A stretch of DNA of 64,000 bases from Cyclobacteriaceae bacterium (GTDB taxonomy: Bacteria; Bacteroidota; Bacteroidia; Cytophagales; Cyclobacteriaceae). A program made the position numbers and the translations under genes. The notes under the pieces are model-generated. The model ran no database searches, was not told the DNA's origin, and saw only the letters and a list, made by a program, of their open reading frames with translations. The stretch is from contig JAFIEV010000028.1 in NCBI GenBank assembly GCA_020832305.1, positions 62,001-126,000 on the forward strand, in the 5' to 3' direction. Below, piece after piece: positions 44,714-55,000 of this stretch. Every line of letters begins with the position of its first letter. Position 1 is the stretch's first letter.

Positions 44714-47155
44714 ATGAAAAAGCCATCCCAGATTTTTGCTGAAACTATCGCACAATCGGCAAAAGGCAATCTCCAATTCGCCCTATCAGAGTACAGCCAA
44801 AAGTTTCTTCTTTCTACTGGTCTTTTTGATCTCAGTCCCGCCAATCTACAGGAAGTTGAAATTCTCAGTGAGTCTGACACACATTTGAAAATACAAGCCA
44901 ATTCCAGGGATTTTCTGTTTAAAAGCAGTGTTTTCAAAGATAACCGAATGATTATTGAAGCTGAATTCAGGCTGATCGATGACGACCTGGAGGTTTTTGT
45001 GGTGGCCGGGCTGGAAAATACCCCTGATAAACTTTCCGGATTGCCCGGATCTTTAGCAGAACTTCTGAAGCCTTTAGATATCCTCCGGGTTCAGGATATG
45101 TTATTTATTCTCGCTTCGCATGAAAGGGACCATATCGAATCTGAGGCTTTTGAAGAATATAATTTTTTGAATGCTGATATACTGCCGGGTATAAACCTTG
45201 CCGCCTTTATCGATTTTAACAAATCTGGAAAGGTAGCACGTTTAATGGCTTCGCCCGTTGAAACCGTTATCGGTTATGGTCCTCACTTTTTAACCTGGAA
45301 TGTAAACGGACCGGCAAATGTGGAATTTAGTCTTCAGATACCTGATGAAATCAACATCGAAAATGTATTTATGATTAAAAATCCGGCTATAAAAATCCGG
45401 CCTTTTCAGCCTCCACAGTTTTCCATTGATGGCTTATTTGAGCTGGATCTGCCTTCGGTACCGGCGCTGCAGATACCCGGAGGTTTTACCTTCGCCACCA
45501 ATGGTGTAAGAGGTCAATTTGTATTGGATCAGGCTGCTGAATTGCTCAAACCTCCATTCGTATATGATGGTATTCGCTTTACCTCACTCAGTGTACTGGC
45601 CGGTGTAGTCAATGGGAAAGCTAATGTCGGTGCGGAGGGGAGTTTTTCCATCGGCAGCACTTCTCCTGCTGCTCATACCAAAGCAGGGAAAAAAGACATG
45701 GCAGACATGCGCAGCAATGAATACAAATTCATTTTCGATGCCATACCTGGTAAGGTCATTCCTAAGTTTGCCTATTTATATCTGGATACACTTTCTCTTG
45801 AAATATACATTAAGGCCATAAGCGGCCAGCATGTGGCCCTGCCTCCCTTTTTGAGGAACATTTCTTTAGAGCAGGTTATGATGCACTGGTGTGACAATCC
45901 ACTTGGAGAAATCAAGCCCGACGGTACCATAGCCCTACCTGTTTTTGGACTGTCCTGCATTGCCAATATTTTTGGTCATAAGACTTTTGCTGAAATCCAG
46001 GTGGGCGTCGATGGCATCAGCTCCGGTACATTTATGGCAGATCCTATACGGCTGGGCAATGGTTTATTGCAAATTACTGGCAATGGCAAGGGGAGTCCGG
46101 TTGGGTATAAAGGAGGCGTGAAAATCAGGCCTGGCGGACCGGCTTTTTCTTTTAATTCCGATGGAAAGCCCGAATATCTGGCATTTACCGCTGCTATTAA
46201 AATTCTGGGCATAGAAGGAACTGCGGAAGGGGAGGCCGGTGACGAGGGCTTGCACGCGCGTGTAACGGCGAGGGTTGGCAATGTCATCAAAGGAAAAATG
46301 GAGCTGATGATGTCAGGTGCAGATTTTTCAGCCAGCGCTTATATCTACGCAGGCATATCCAACAAGCGGATTTCTCTGGGCATATTGGGTACGGTGCGCC
46401 TCGATACCCGCCTGGAAGGAGCTTTTAGCGCCGCCTTGCAAAAGGGCGTATACTCCAACTCCATGATGCTGGGCTTTCGGTTTATAGGAAAAGATTTCAG
46501 TTTAGGTGAGCTGCGTATAGAGGTGAGGGAGCTGAATAAAATTACCAATATAGTGGAAGACGAAATCCGAAAGGCCTTGATGGCGATTGGCAATCAGGTA
46601 CAGGAATGGCTGAATGCGGCCTATTCGGGTGTGATTACTTTCGCCGGCGATGCCATGGAAGCCATTGGAAAAGCCCTGAATGAACATTTCAAACAGAACA
46701 TGGACAATGCAGCTCGGCTGATGCGGCAAACCGGATACGCAGCCAGACAGGTAGGACAGGCATTGAATAAAGGTTACAAGAGAAGCCGCCAGGAAGTGAC
46801 CAGGGCTTTGCGGAGTGCAGGTTATGCCGCCAGTGAAGTGGGTGATGCCCTGTCTTTCGTATTTAAAGCCGGAGCGCAGGAAATTGCCGGTTTAATGAGA
46901 GCGGCAGGTTTTTCAGCAAGCGATGTAGGCCAGGTACTGCAACATGTTTTTAAAGTAAATGCTCAAGTGGCAGTAGGTATTTTACAGGGCGCGGGATATA
47001 CCGCACAACAGGTGGGAGGCGCATTGCAAACTGTATATAAGGTGCCTGCTTCTTTTGCCAATGCATTTATAAAAGGGGCCGGATCGGTTACTAAAAGTGC
47101 AGGGAATACAGCAAAAAAAGCCTTCCGGTCAATTCGCAGAGGTTTGAAATTGTAA
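44714..47155 (+). CDS. Large unrecognised protein with four C-terminal 29-residue repeats
   Basis: 813 residues, no signal peptide. I do not recognise the first 620 residues: they look largely beta-stranded with several Gly/Asp-rich, amphipathic strands (for example about 300-330 and 490-600). A helical segment (about 620-670) leads into four tandem repeats of exactly 29 residues starting at Gly674, 703, 732 and 761, consensus G-Y-x-A-x-x-V-G-x-A-L...V-F-K-x-x-A-Q. The C-terminus is basic (KKAFRSIRRGLKL). The next gene, a membrane protein, starts 15 bases downstream, so the two form a unit. It is flanked on both sides by repeat-rich non-coding DNA, which suggests a mobile or acquired cassette. 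Confidence 0.75.
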   Translation: MKKPSQIFAETIAQSAKGNLQFALSEYSQKFLLSTGLFDLSPANLQEVEILSESDTHLKIQANSRDFLFKSSVFKDNRMIIEAEFRLIDDDLEVFVVAGLENTPDKLSGLPGSLAELLKPLDILRVQDMLFILASHERDHIESEAFEEYNFLNADILPGINLAAFIDFNKSGKVARLMASPVETVIGYGPHFLTWNVNGPANVEFSLQIPDEINIENVFMIKNPAIKIRPFQPPQFSIDGLFELDLPSVPALQIPGGFTFATNGVRGQFVLDQAAELLKPPFVYDGIRFTSLSVLAGVVNGKANVGAEGSFSIGSTSPAAHTKAGKKDMADMRSNEYKFIFDAIPGKVIPKFAYLYLDTLSLEIYIKAISGQHVALPPFLRNISLEQVMMHWCDNPLGEIKPDGTIALPVFGLSCIANIFGHKTFAEIQVGVDGISSGTFMADPIRLGNGLLQITGNGKGSPVGYKGGVKIRPGGPAFSFNSDGKPEYLAFTAAIKILGIEGTAEGEAGDEGLHARVTARVGNVIKGKMELMMSGADFSASAYIYAGISNKRISLGILGTVRLDTRLEGAFSAALQKGVYSNSMMLGFRFIGKDFSLGELRIEVRELNKITNIVEDEIRKALMAIGNQVQEWLNAAYSGVITFAGDAMEAIGKALNEHFKQNMDNAARLMRQTGYAARQVGQALNKGYKRSRQEVTRALRSAGYAASEVGDALSFVFKAGAQEIAGLMRAAGFSASDVGQVLQHVFKVNAQVAVGILQGAGYTAQQVGGALQTVYKVPASFANAFIKGAGSVTKSAGNTAKKAFRSIRRGLKL

Positions 47156-47170
47156 ACCATAATCAATGAT

Positions 47171-48034
47171 ATGTCGACAAATAATGAAAAATCGAATCTG
47201 GAGCGATGGTTTCTGCTGGGCCTCATCGCCTTTGGATTGTTGAGTGGGCTTGCCATCGAGTTATTGCAAATTGCCCATCGTCCGATCGTCCTTCTCATCT
47301 TTATAGGGATATCGGTGACGGCCCTCATTTACAACATGCTCGGAGGACTTAAAGACAGTTTTTTCGGTCATGGTGCTTTTAGGGTAGGGGGAAGCGGTGC
47401 CTTTCTGATTGGGTTTTTATTTATCCTCAACCCCATTCTGGAACGACAAAGCAAGCCCGGCAAAAATGACTTTGTGGTTCCGCATTTTAAAGAGTGGATC
47501 GCTGTGAATAAAAACAACCTCAGGCCGGTGAACCTGTATTTTCCATTTTCAGGTATAACGATTGATTCCACCGATTTTGCCCGCATCAAAACCGACGATA
47601 AGCTTATGTTTAACATTGATGCGGAGTATCTTTATGTGCTTAAGGGAAACCCTGATGGCGCACAGGTGGGCAAAATACCATTAAATCAACTTGAAAACCG
47701 AATTTCCAGTAATATGCAATTGGAGGTAAAGCGTTCGATGGTATTTCAGGGCACCTTGAGTTTAAACACCAAAACGCCGGTTACGTCATGGTTTCCTTAT
47801 CATATTGTGCCGATTCGTTTTGAGGATAATGTTACGAGCTATGCCATTCTGGAGGAAGGGAGTCAGAAAGTTTTGCTTCGCAGTGAAATTTTACTCCGGG
47901 GTACCCAGGTACACAATATCAATGATGCATGGTATGCCATTACCGTTCATAGCGTTAACCACGAGTCCGAACCCCTGTGGTCACGTTTTGCCATTGCCGA
48001 GATAGAAATACAATCAGAATTGCGGATTAATTAG
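47171..48034 (+). CDS. Membrane protein partner of the 29-residue-repeat protein
   Basis: 287 residues with about three membrane helices in the first 100 (roughly 13-30, 35-55 and 77-92) and a soluble C-terminal domain (about 105-287) that appears beta-rich. No known family was recognised. It follows the 813-residue protein by 15 bases on the same strand. Its stop codon TAG is immediately followed by a GTGATGG-type heptamer tract. Confidence 0.65.
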   Translation: MSTNNEKSNLERWFLLGLIAFGLLSGLAIELLQIAHRPIVLLIFIGISVTALIYNMLGGLKDSFFGHGAFRVGGSGAFLIGFLFILNPILERQSKPGKNDFVVPHFKEWIAVNKNNLRPVNLYFPFSGITIDSTDFARIKTDDKLMFNIDAEYLYVLKGNPDGAQVGKIPLNQLENRISSNMQLEVKRSMVFQGTLSLNTKTPVTSWFPYHIVPIRFEDNVTSYAILEEGSQKVLLRSEILLRGTQVHNINDAWYAITVHSVNHESEPLWSRFAIAEIEIQSELRIN

Positions 48035-48102
48035 ATGGTGATGGCTACTGCGTGATGCGTAATCCGAGATGGGTGATAGGTGATGGGTAATGGGTTTCAG
48101 TG

Positions 48103-48128
48103 CTTGTTGGTGGAAAAACACCAACAAG
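48103..48128. repeat. Dispersed TTGTTGG hairpin, copy 2
   Basis: CTTGTTGGTG pairs perfectly with CACCAACAAG around GAAAAA; preceded by GTTTCAGTG as in copy 3. Confidence 0.8.
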
Positions 48129-48328
48129 GGGGAGGGTTGAGATGAACCATGATTTATTCTACACTACCCGGCAGGGGGTGTGCCGCGTGGGCCCATGTCA
48201 TATATCTGCAAAACAGATGATTACAGTTATTTCCAGTCTGGCGGATTTCAAATCCAATATTATCTGTAGGGTTTAACCCTTCACCATAATCGGCCACAGC
48301 GCAGCAAAAAGCCATTTCAAAGTACCTC

Positions 48329-48360
48329 GACCTATAAGGTTTCAAAAATCCTTATAGGTC
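48329..48360. repeat. GACCTATAAGG palindrome, copy 1
   Basis: GACCTATAAGG and CCTTATAGGTC, 11 bp perfect, loop TTTCAAAAAT. Its upstream 50 bases (TTAACC..TTCACCA through GCGCAGCAAAAAGCC) are shared with copy 2. Confidence 0.9.
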
Positions 48361-48535
48361 TTGTGCGTTACCCCTGCTAGAGCACACCTGCAACTTGTGC
48401 TTTCTTCACTACAAATACATTGAGAATCAACGACATAAAACATAATGTATACAGTGTCACGTGGGGACACGTGCCTAGAGTTAACCGTTCACCACATTCT
48501 GACACAGCGCAGCAAAAAGCCATTTCAATTACGTC

Positions 48536-48568
48536 GACCTATAAGGTTTCAAAAAATCCTTATAGGTC
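48536..48568. repeat. GACCTATAAGG palindrome, copy 2
   Basis: Same 11-bp perfect stem with an 11-base loop; 207 bases after copy 1. Confidence 0.9.
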
Positions 48569-48633
48569 TTTAACGTTAGATACCTCTGCCAGCAGACAGT
48601 ACATTTCAAATACCAACTGTTTATAAGTACCTC

Positions 48634-48666
48634 GACCTATAAGGTTTCAAAAAATCCTTATAGGTC
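48634..48666. repeat. GACCTATAAGG palindrome, copy 3
   Basis: Same stem and loop as copy 2. The 90 bases downstream, ending in ATAAAGTATACAGTG, match those after copy 1 in diverged form; a third diverged copy of that downstream block occurs at about 48940-49035 without the palindrome. Confidence 0.9.
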
Positions 48667-49099
48667 TTGTGCGTAGCACCAACTCTTGCACGCATGCTGT
48701 CTTTACTGTAAATACAACGAATATCAAAGATATAACACATAAAGTATACAGTGGAGGAGACACGTTCCACGGCGGCTGGTATGATTCTTTCGGTAAAAGA
48801 CAAGCTATTGTTGCCATTCCTCGTTGCAGATTGAGGTGAAACCGAAATCCCGGAAAGCATAGCGTTCGGGACAGCACAAATGCCCATGCTATACAATCGA
48901 CCCTGTAGGGTGTCGCATCTACAAAAAAACCAGCCAGGGCACGCGTGCCGCATGTTCTTTCTTGCCTTTAAATGCATTGAAGATCAATGATATAAAGTAT
49001 AAAGTGTACAGAATCGCATGGGGCCACGTACCACGGCGGTAGTGGATGGAAAATTTGCGGATGAAATATCATACAAAGTTGGGTGTAAGTGTTTCAGTG

Positions 49100-49125
49100 C
49101 TTGTTGGTGGAAATACACCAACAAG
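49100..49125. repeat. Dispersed TTGTTGG hairpin, copy 3
   Basis: CTTGTTGGTG and CACCAACAAG around GAAATA; flanks GTTTCAGTG and GGGG are shared with copy 2. Confidence 0.8.
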
Positions 49126-49223
49126 GGGTAGAGATTTTTTTTGGAAAAAAATCAGTCATTCAACGATGATAAAGCAATACATGTGCCAGCTTTAGGTGTA
49201 CAATTGAAAATCCCGTTAGGGAT

Positions 49224-49369
49224 GGCATCTTTGTAGAAAAACAATATAAGCAGTAGGAATAGCCCCGTAAGAGTGGCACCTTTTTTATGTGATAATGCTT
49301 TGTTTAGAAAATATTTTCGCACCTACGGCGCTTATCTTTCTACATTGCTTTTGTTTCTGCAAAGATGCC
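49224..49369. repeat. Long imperfect palindrome
   Basis: GGCATCTTTGTAGAAA (49224-49239) is inverted as TTTCTGCAAAGATGCC (49354-49369), one mismatch. Inner segments (ATAAGC..GTAGG and CCTACGGCGCTTAT) also pair loosely. It resembles a decayed terminal-inverted-repeat element with no coding content. Confidence 0.65.
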
Positions 49370-50066
49370 GCGCCTACAGCGCTAAGATGCTGTTTGGCAG
49401 AAACAAGATACCGTGATAGGTGATGGGTAATCCGTGATGCGATTTATGTTAAGTGTTAAGTGCGATTAACTTTTAATGTTTTAACCATATAAAAGCTTAA
49501 TCTATGTCTAATTATTATTTGTTTCTTTCTTTCCAGCATAGGTGATGATCGGTGATGGGGAGTAAGGTGAGGGGTGAAAGCTCAAACATAAAAGATGAAA
49601 GTCTGTAGCCGGTAATTTACCTGATGGTACTTTAAAGAAATGGTCCAAGCCATGGCTTTAAATAGTCACACCGTTAGAACCACGTTCACAAGAGTGCATT
49701 GTGGGTTTTTGTAAAATCGGAGGATGCAATATGATTATTTGATAAAGGCATACATTTTTTTATTTTAATAGTTAATTGCCTAATAATCAAATTGATCTGC
49801 TAAAAACGCCAGGTCAGTTTTTTTTGGGTTTTGGTATTTTTTCAATGCAATGAACTTGTCATTTGATTTTTTTTAAAAAAGCTTCAGGCTCATCATAGCA
49901 AATTGGAATTATTTTATTGCCCTCAATATTTTCCTTAACAAATGCCGAAAAATATTGTATAATTTGCATTAAAATGCCTATTTCATTATGTAATTTATTG
50001 TTAAAAAGTTTTGATTTTAAATAATTCTTAATTACATATGTGTTGAATTTAGAATAATAATGTGCT

Positions 50067-50624
50067 TTGGCAGGAGAGAAAACATATGATGAAGCTATTT
50101 TGCTAAAAGATCTGAGCAATGGAGATGAATTGGCATTTAAAAAGATATATAATATATATAGCAGGAGGTTATATGCCAAAATTTTTTCAATAGTCAGAAA
50201 GGAAGAAATTTCTAAGGAGCTTTTGCAGGATGTATTCTTAAAACTATGGGAGAAAAGGACATCCATTGATACCAGTAAATCATTTTCTTCATTTCTATAT
50301 ACCATTACAACCAATTTGGTCATTGATTATTTAAGAAAAGATATCCAGGAAAAAAAAATGATGTATGAAGTAAAGGCATCGGGTATGCCTTCGGGAAATA
50401 CAACAGAGGAAATGATTCATTTTTCGGAATTCAATACATTAATTCAACGTGCAATAGATTCACTCCCACCACAAAGACGAATGGTATTTACACTTTGCAA
50501 GGAGGAGGGATTTAGTTATGAAAAGATTGGTCTAACACTTGGCATCACCAAATCTACTGTAAGTGACCACATGGTAAAAGCCATCAAAACCATTAAGCGT
50601 TTTATCGCCATATCTATTCGTTAA
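50067..50624 (+). CDS. ECF-type RNA polymerase sigma factor
   Basis: 185 residues. Start placed at TTG 50067; the frame closes at a TAA nine bases upstream and there is no in-frame ATG near the domain start. Sigma region 2 (about 20-88: GDELAFKKIYNIYSRRLYA, LLQDVFLKLWEK, FLYTITTNLVIDYLRK) and region 4 (about 128-180: LPPQRRMVFTLCKEEGFSYE, LGITKSTVSDHMVKAI) are intact. It is the Bacteroidota SusCD-associated type, expected to be held by the FecR protein encoded next and released when the STN-containing SusC binds substrate. Confidence 0.92.
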   Translation: MAGEKTYDEAILLKDLSNGDELAFKKIYNIYSRRLYAKIFSIVRKEEISKELLQDVFLKLWEKRTSIDTSKSFSSFLYTITTNLVIDYLRKDIQEKKMMYEVKASGMPSGNTTEEMIHFSEFNTLIQRAIDSLPPQRRMVFTLCKEEGFSYEKIGLTLGITKSTVSDHMVKAIKTIKRFIAISIR

Positions 50625-50781
50625 AAATAATCAATCAAACGGCCTTATATTTTTATTTTATTCAATAATATCATTGAATTGTTGATTGTTTTTTAGTAAT
50701 GATGTAATTAGATTAAAATTATCGCAATAAATTTTTTGTATGAGCAGAGTGATTCCTGTTTTGATTCGTATATTATAATAA

Positions 50782-51789
50782 ATGACTAAATCAATGGATA
50801 GCATGCAGGAAAATATCGATGGGTTAATCAGCAAATATTTTGAAGGAAGTATTTCTGGCAATGAACTACAATTATTGTTGTCATTGTTATCAGACTCCGA
50901 TGAAAATGGTATAAAGGCTGAACTGCTTGCCTGTCTTCTTGAAAAGGATGTTGATTTAAATGTTGGTGATATCGATATGGATTTTGAAACAGCCTATGAT
51001 CAGATACAACACAGGATGACCCAAAAAGAGGGCAAACATCTTTCCTTGATCAGTCTTTCAGTAAATTCATGGTACAAACTGGCAGCAGTAATTGCCATGG
51101 TTCTCATCGGGCTGTCTTTGACTTTCTTTCTTATAAACAATGCGGACATAGTTCAACATACCACCTATGGAGAAATCAGGACCCTTGTACTGCCCGATGG
51201 CTCATCTGTTATTTTAAATGGAAATTCCTCCATCCAGTATGCCAAAAATTGGAGTAATAAACAGGACAGGAAAGTGAAATTGAATGGTGAGGCACTGTTT
51301 GATATACAAAAAACGGACATGAGATCAAAATTCATTGTTGAAACGTCCGGAGGACCCACCATTGAAGTAACCGGTACAAAATTTAATGTAAAAGATCGTG
51401 GCAGTAAAACCAAAGTTGTGCTAAGTGAAGGGTCAGTAATGGTTTCTGATGTTAAAGGAGGGATTACTGTACTTAAGCCAGGTGAATTATTGGATTATGA
51501 CAAGCGGACCAACACCACACAAACTTCAATTGTATTAACAGAAAAGTATACTTCCTGGACATTTGGAAAAATTATATTGGACAATACATCGGTTTCTGAA
51601 CTGATCGATATTTTGAATGTCACTTATGGTGTAAAAATAGAAACCTATGACAATGAGCTGTTAGCTTACAAACTAACAGGATCGGTGCCAACCAAAAACA
51701 TTGAAAACATTTTGATGGCGCTTACTACTACGTTTGGACTTGAAATTATTAATCAAAATCAAAAACTAATACTGAAAATGCAGGATTGA
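50782..51789 (+). CDS. FecR-family anti-sigma factor
   Basis: 335 residues. N-terminal cytosolic sigma-binding segment (about 1-95), one membrane helix (about 98-118), periplasmic FecR domain (about 125-225: YGEIRTLVLPDGSSVILNGNS, GEALFDI, FIVETSGGPTIEVTGTKFNV) and a C-terminal DUF4974/STN-like region (about 265-335: LDNTSVSELIDILNVTYGVKIE). It holds the adjacent ECF sigma factor and senses the STN domain of the SusC protein encoded downstream. Confidence 0.94.
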   Translation: MTKSMDSMQENIDGLISKYFEGSISGNELQLLLSLLSDSDENGIKAELLACLLEKDVDLNVGDIDMDFETAYDQIQHRMTQKEGKHLSLISLSVNSWYKLAAVIAMVLIGLSLTFFLINNADIVQHTTYGEIRTLVLPDGSSVILNGNSSIQYAKNWSNKQDRKVKLNGEALFDIQKTDMRSKFIVETSGGPTIEVTGTKFNVKDRGSKTKVVLSEGSVMVSDVKGGITVLKPGELLDYDKRTNTTQTSIVLTEKYTSWTFGKIILDNTSVSELIDILNVTYGVKIETYDNELLAYKLTGSVPTKNIENILMALTTTFGLEIINQNQKLILKMQD

Positions 51790-51847
51790 TACACAAAATC
51801 ATTACCGATCAAAATCAAAAGTTTTAATCACAAAATTTAAATTATTT

Positions 51848-51919
51848 CCTGCAGGCCGGAAGAAGCCTCGCGGGACAAGCTAAGGGTTTATCCAAATTTT
51901 AATTTGGAGAGTGCTTGTC
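51848..51919 (+). promoter_or_regulatory. Structured leader of the second susC
   Basis: Two adjacent stem-loops: CCTGCAGGC/GCCTCGCGGG (51848-51874) with a loop containing GGAAG, and GACAAGC/GCTTGTC (51874-51919) enclosing an inner CCAAATT-TT-AATTTGG hairpin. They lie 129-200 bases before susC. No T-run follows, so the region is a candidate regulatory or processing structure. Confidence 0.45.
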
Positions 51920-52047
51920 TTATGCCTTCATAGGACATAGACCGGGTATGTTTATACTTCACCAAAATGTGAGGGTGCTATAATATTGCCTTTAATTCTG
52001 CCAATACAACTCAAATCGAATCTAATAATCTTTTAACAACAACAATC

Positions 52048-55000
52048 ATGAGACTATCAAGACTACTATGTATAACCTGTTTCTGTTGCTTTATTGTTTA
52101 TCAAAATTCTGTGGCACAAGCATTGGCTTCAACTACCTCTAAATGGAATGAGCGACAAAAAACTCAGGAAATTAAAAAAATGAATTCATTAAAAGATGCT
52201 TTAAAAAGCATTGAGGATGAGTTCAATATTTCAATTGTTTACAATAGCAAACTCATTGAAGGCAAATTGGTGTCAGAGAAATCCGGGCTGCAAAAAAATT
52301 CCCTGTCGCTCGATGAAAAGCTCGAAAAACTACTTTCAGATTTTGATTTGAGGCATGTGAAGGCAGAGGAGGATTTTTACATAATCATCAGGAAAAAATC
52401 AGCCGATATCAATCATATCAAATCGGTTGACCAGGATCTCTCTGGATTATCAGGTAAAGGTAAGATGAATCGTTTTGAATCGTGGGTTTCCAAGTCATTA
52501 TCTAAAATCATTTCATCGGATGATGATGACACACCCGGTTCAAAAGGAGACAAACATGTAAGCGGAACGGTGTTGGCTGAGGAAAATAAGGAACCCATTC
52601 CTGGTGTAAATGTAATGATTAAAGGTACTGGCAAAGGCACTGTCACAGATGTGGAAGGGCATTATGATTTGGATATCCCCGAACAAGGCGCCGTACTGGT
52701 GTTTTCTTTTTTAGGTTATGGAACCAGAGAGATACCTATATCTAATGAGAGCATTGTCGATATTGTAATGCCCCTCGATAACAAAATACTGCGAGAAGTA
52801 GTAGTGGTGGGTTATGGAGAACAGAGTCGAAGTACGGTTACCGGATCCATAGCCTCCATCGATGCCAAGAGCATCGAAAATATTCCAATGTTAGGTCCTG
52901 ATCAGCTTATGCAGGGCCGTGCGCCCGGAGTAGAAGTGCGCACCAATTCCGGTGAACCGGGTGGAGGTATTGTAGTAAGAGTAAGAGGTGCCACCTCCAT
53001 ATCAGGTAGTAGCGATCCGTTATATGTAATAGACGGAATTCCGGTTCAGTCCAATAGTTTATCTGATGCACGAATACTCGGCGCAAGACCTACCAATCCA
53101 CTGGCAGATATCAACCCGGCCGACATAGAGTCAATTGAGGTATTAAAAGACGCTTCTGCCACGGCAATTTATGGCGCCAGGGCGGCCAATGGGGTTGTCC
53201 TGATCACGACCAAGAGGGGCAGTGGTGTTCAGGATAAGGTGAAAATCAACTTCGATATGTTTCATGGCTTTCAGGAGCCCTGGCGCAAACTGCCTAGCGT
53301 AAGTGGTCCCGATTATGAACGTTTGTTAAATGAATACTCAGTTAATAATGGAGGCGTACCCCAGTTCCCCAATCCCGATGAGGCTATTACGACCAATTGG
53401 CAGGATTTTGTCTGGAATACGGGTGCTGTGAACAATTATAACCTGTCTTTTCAGGGAGGCAATGAAAAGGTACAGTTCTTTCTTTCGGGAGGCAAGACCT
53501 ATCAGGAAGGGATATTGAAAGGCCAGGATTTTGATCGTAACAGCGTAAGGGCAAATCTTGATTTTATGGCTACTTCCAGGTTAAAACTGGGAACCAGTTT
53601 GATGCTGTCCCAATCCATGCGAAACAGGGTATTCGATGGTGGGGTAATAGGTGCGGTAGTAACCGCCAAGGTATATCCGCCAAATGAACCCTTGTATCAA
53701 CCGGATGGTTCCATAACAAGACTTAACCAGTATGAAAACCCTTATTTAGTAATACGGGAGAGTGATGCGCAAATGAAAAATACCCGGTTCCTGGGAAACC
53801 TGACGGCCAAATACGAATTTTCAGAGGCCTTGTCCTTTCAGTCGAACATGAGTGTGGATTATAGCAATGTTCGAGAGCGGCAGTATTTCTCGACGGCACT
53901 AATAGGTGGTGCTGCGCGTGAAGGTTGGGGTAAAGTAGCAGGTGCTGAAGATGATAATTGGATATTTGAGAATTTATTGAGCTATCGCAAAAACTTCGGG
54001 GACCATGCAATCAATGGATTATTCGGATTGAGTTACCAGGAATCAATACTTACCCGACAATATGCAGAAGGGCAGAGATTTCCCAGCAATCAATTCAGGG
54101 AAATTGCATCAGCAGCTGTCCAACTATCATCAAGTGATCAAACCAGTTGGGGTATTGCTTCGGTTTTCAGCCGTGTTGATTACCAATTCCGCAATAAATA
54201 CCTGGCTACTGTCAACCTGAGGAGGGATGGTTCATCCAGATTTGGGGAAGCCAACCGATGGGGAACATTTCCTTCTATGGCATTAGGATGGAGAGTTTCT
54301 GAAGAGGCATTTCTGCAAGGAAATAAAACCCTCAGTGACCTCAAAATCAGGGCGAGTTATGGTGTAACCGGTAACCAAAATGGCATAGGTGATTTTCAGG
54401 CCATGGGATTGTGGATAGGGGGCGCAAATTATGTGGATGATCCCGGGACCAGGCCTTCCCAGCTGGCGAATCCAGACCTTCGATGGGAATCGACCTATCA
54501 GTTAGATATAGGATTAGATATGGGTTTGTTTGGCGGAAAGCTCAATGTGGTATTGGATTATTATGATAAAGTCACCAAAGATTTATTGCTCGCTGTACCC
54601 ATTCCCGCTACTACAGGATTTCAGACGCTGGTGCAAAATTATGGTTCGATCGGTAACCGTGGAGTTGAATTCGGTGTGATGGGCGATGTTGTGAGAAACA
54701 GGGAATTCACCTGGAATATGAATTTTAATATTGCCCGTAACCAAAACAAAATTCTCAATATTGCGGCACCTTTCAACACCGGCAATTTGTCGATCTTCAG
54801 AATCGAAGAAGGTTATCCATTGTTTTCTTTCTATGCACATGAGCAGTTGGGTGTAGATCCTCAAACCGGAGATCCGATATGGACTGTTCTAGACGCTGAG
54901 CGAAATTTCAATCCCAATCTTGACAGAAAAGTTGTGGGTGATGCCAATCCGACATTCTTTGGAGGATTCACCAATTCGCTGTATTACAAAAACTTTGATT

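Larger units (their letters stand above)
48035..50066. other. 2-kb repeat-rich region without supported genes
   Basis: It holds GTGATGG heptamer tracts (48036-48095, 49413-49440 and 49541-49580), two TTGTTGG hairpins, three GACCTATAAGG palindromes set in longer degenerate repeats, and an imperfect long palindrome (49224-49369). The reading frames inside have no family signal. From about 49600 on the DNA is AT-rich and featureless up to the sigma factor gene. Confidence 0.7.

Noticed and set aside
44484-44726. 80-residue open frame on the minus strand
   Set aside because: No family signal, composition typical of AT-rich DNA, and it runs into the start of the 813-residue protein gene.
48329-48666. 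Three regularly repeated palindromes as a CRISPR array
   Set aside because: Spacing is irregular (about 175 and 65 bases), flanks are themselves repeated rather than unique spacers, and there are no cas genes.
49859-50323. 154-residue open frame on the minus strand
   Set aside because: It overlaps the start of the clear sigma factor gene and its product is Lys/Asn/Phe-rich with no family signal.
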